The notes under the pieces: generated by a model
Databases searched by the model: none
The model's input: only the letters and a program-made list of their open reading frames with translations
Told to the model about the DNA's origin: nothing
Position numbers and translations under genes: made by a program
Shown here: positions 62,085 to 64,000 of the stretch, one piece after another
Numbering within the stretch: the stretch's first letter is position 1
Layout: each line of letters begins with the position of its first letter
Source of the DNA: Alviniconcha marisindica
Taxonomy: Eukaryota; Mollusca; Gastropoda; Provannidae
Reading direction: 5' to 3'
NCBI GenBank assembly: GCA_018857735.1
Contig: JABMCL010000882.1
Span: 800,001-864,000 of the forward strand
Length of the DNA stretch: 64,000 nt

Positions 62085-62176
62085 TCGGTTAGTACTAGTT
62101 AGTCACTGGTTAGTACTAGTTAGTCGCTGGTTAGTACTAGTTAGTCAGTCGCTGGTTAGTACTAGTTAGTCGCTGG
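62085..62176 (+). repeat. 22-bp tandem repeat
   Basis: Four copies of GGTTAGTACTAGTTAGTCGC or a close variant. Confidence 0.85.
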
Positions 62177-63204
62177 ATTTTACCATCCTGTCAACTGCAT
62201 AGGGTCACTTTGGCATGAACGAATGAAACACTGAAAGCGTGTCTGCTTTGCCAGTGAAAAACAGGACTTTTCCACATGCTGTGTTGACTGTAGGGAGTAG
62301 TGACTTATTGTTGAGAGTTTTGCAGTCGCAGGTGGTAACTGAGCCATGTGGTTACTACAGATGCAGCTAACGGACCAAGGATCAATTGGTGGCTGCATGT
62401 TTTCAGAGGTCATCTTTCGTAGCTTGGGTCAGGAGCACTTTCTAACTTCTTCACTGCTGCCTTGTTGAATGATGCCTTGACTTTGAGTTTTATGTCAGTA
62501 GAGGTACTTCTGCCATCAGTGCGTGCTGGCTGGTCTTGATACACGTATTACAGCGTCCTGCATATTAGATTAACGCTCAGGCGAACTACTGCTCAGTTCT
62601 ACGAAAGGAGATTCCGGGTAAGTAGGAAGGCTTCAGCTGTTGTTTCTTGGAGCACACAAGTACTGTGACCTCAATGTATGAAGTGAGCAAGGTGAAGGAG
62701 TTGTAGGTATGGTGTATTGATTTTGAAGTCGTGCTGCTCAAGTTTGTGGTGTCTGCTCTTGCGTGAGCTGTAGTGAATGACCGACTTCCTGACTGACGTC
62801 AGAAAGAGCAAAGCTAGTTGAGAATAGATGTATGTGCTGCCAGAGGAATCCGATGACTGTAATCCTGCAATGGATGTGAAATATTGACTGTGGGAAGGCG
62901 CACGCGTCACCCCTCTGGCGCTGACGGTAAAAAGACTGGAGGAAAAATGTGCGCAACACACATGCCCCATGTATGGAAGGCACGTTGTTAGGACTACGTC
63001 AGTTCGTGAGTTAATGCTTCAGCTTGACCAGGGATGAACTCTGAAGTTCTTAGCAATGGTGGTGGTTGTTACTCGCACACGTGGTTACAAAATCTGTTTC
63101 AAGATGGAAGAAGGAGCTAGTTTTCTCTGTTGACCTTTTGTGTGGGTGTGGGTGGGTGTTCTTTTCTTCACCAAGCGAAAGGTAGGGGCAGGATGGGGTG
63201 CGTC

Positions 63205-63340
63205 TCTTTTGTCTTGCTGGAAAGAGCTTTGGTCCAGTGACCCCATCTTTTGTCTTGCTGAAAAGAGCTGTGGTCTAGTGACCCCGTCTCTTGTCTTGTT
63301 GGAAATAAGCGTGGTCCAGCAACCCTGTCTCTGGTCTAGA
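63205..63340 (+). repeat. 41-bp tandem repeat, three copies
   Basis: GTCTTGCTGGAAAGAGC or similar at about 63211, 63252 and 63293. Confidence 0.8.
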
Positions 63341-63464
63341 TGAAGAGAACGTTAATTCCTGCCCGTTTTCCTTTGTAGAAAATGTTTGTTAATTCCTGTT
63401 GATTCCAGCCAGTTCACTTTTTGTCAAATTCTTTTTTTCTTCTCTTGTCGCTACCACAAACTGG

Positions 63465-63640
63465 ACTCACAAATGTCCCACAAAATGCAGTCCCACTGTC
63501 CCCCAAATGTCCCCCAAAACGGAATCCCACTGTCCCACAGAATAGACCCCCAGATGTCTCGCAAAATGCAATCCCGCTGTCCCACAAAATAGAGCCCCTG
63601 ATGTCTCAAGTCCAAGACCCCCAGATCTCCCAACTGAGAC
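63465..63640 (+). repeat. Diverged tandem repeat around GTCCCACAAAAT
   Basis: About six short units alternating CCCACTGTCCC and CAAAATGCAGTCCC-type segments. Confidence 0.7.
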
Positions 63641-64000
63641 GGACCACCTAGTTAAAGCCTCAGGAAGCAGTCTCCCTTGTTGTTTTGTAGAATGCCTTCA
63701 TTAAAGTCCCCAATTTCCAGTAAAAAATAGACCACCACTGTCCTTTCAACTAATAGCCCCCACCACTAATACCTCCCTGCGTCAGTAGAGAAGACCCCCC
63801 ACTAGCGTACCTATCAAATATACCTGCTGATGCGCTAAGACAATTGTCGGTACCAGGAAGTGAAAGTGGCTTTAAGTAGAGACGTCCATACCAGCCGTTA
63901 GTTACGGAGCCAGATGGCCACCCCGCGGTGTTCCACAAAAGGACCGACCCCCCTCCCACAGAGTTGGAATGCAGCCTCTGTGTGTGTGTGTGGGTGTCTG

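Larger units (their letters stand above)
61530..64000. other. Unassigned sequence to the window end
   Basis: Low-repeat DNA with three small tandem repeats listed separately and a (GGT)n at about 61700-61722. A weak donor-like GGTAAGTAGG is at about 62617. No KDM6A exon or other gene is recognised. Confidence 0.4.

Noticed and set aside
62570..62620. Next KDM6A exon suggested by a GGTAAGTAGG donor
   Set aside because: The bases before it do not encode the expected WMHHTVDLLG-like residues in any frame.

Overview
This is a window of eukaryotic nuclear DNA. The most likely source is a mollusc, probably a gastropod. That is an inference from split genes with GT-AG introns, very dense CA/CT microsatellites and many copies of tRNA-derived SINEs ending in (ACTT)n. 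I see no bacterial operon, phage, CRISPR array or complete transposase/reverse-transcriptase gene. Most long open frames are translations of dinucleotide or minisatellite arrays.

The one gene I can name with confidence lies on the + strand at 48094-54286. Four consecutive exons encode 102 residues that align without gaps to the TPR region of the histone H3K27 demethylase KDM6A/UTX (about human residues 149-250, recalled from memory, roughly half identical). All four have good splice sites and compatible phases. The earlier exons and the later part of the gene, including the JmjC domain, were not found and presumably lie outside the window or across long introns. Upstream sit an orphan exon-like segment (46292-46394) and a TATA-containing stretch with a 59-codon ORF (46900-47553). 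Neither can be tied to the gene from sequence alone.

Layout. 0-6 kb: a head-to-tail SINE dimer with three target-site copies, microsatellites, a CpG-rich promoter-like stretch (3660-4060) and an inverted pair of a second repeat family. 6-10 kb: CA/CT arrays and a 1.4-kb minisatellite with a 190-bp higher-order unit. 10-20 kb: purine-rich sequence, a 1.1-kb minisatellite of about 55 bp, a few possible small ORFs and several short tandem arrays. 20-43 kb: a tRNA-Phe-like element, many SINE copies (one nested inside another with an 11-bp target-site duplication), very long CT/CA tracts and two stretches that look like poor assembly consensus. 43-64 kb: ordinary, less repetitive sequence holding the KDM6A-like exons, with intronic repeats including a nuclear-receptor-half-site-rich 149-bp array, a piggyBac-like MITE and a 1.3-kb minisatellite.

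The most interesting items are the KDM6A-like exons with an 18-nt tandem acceptor, the phase-compatible upstream exon candidate, the nested and tandem SINE insertions, the domain shared by two repeat families, the MITE and the possible orphan promoters. I did not find a convincing new multi-gene system.
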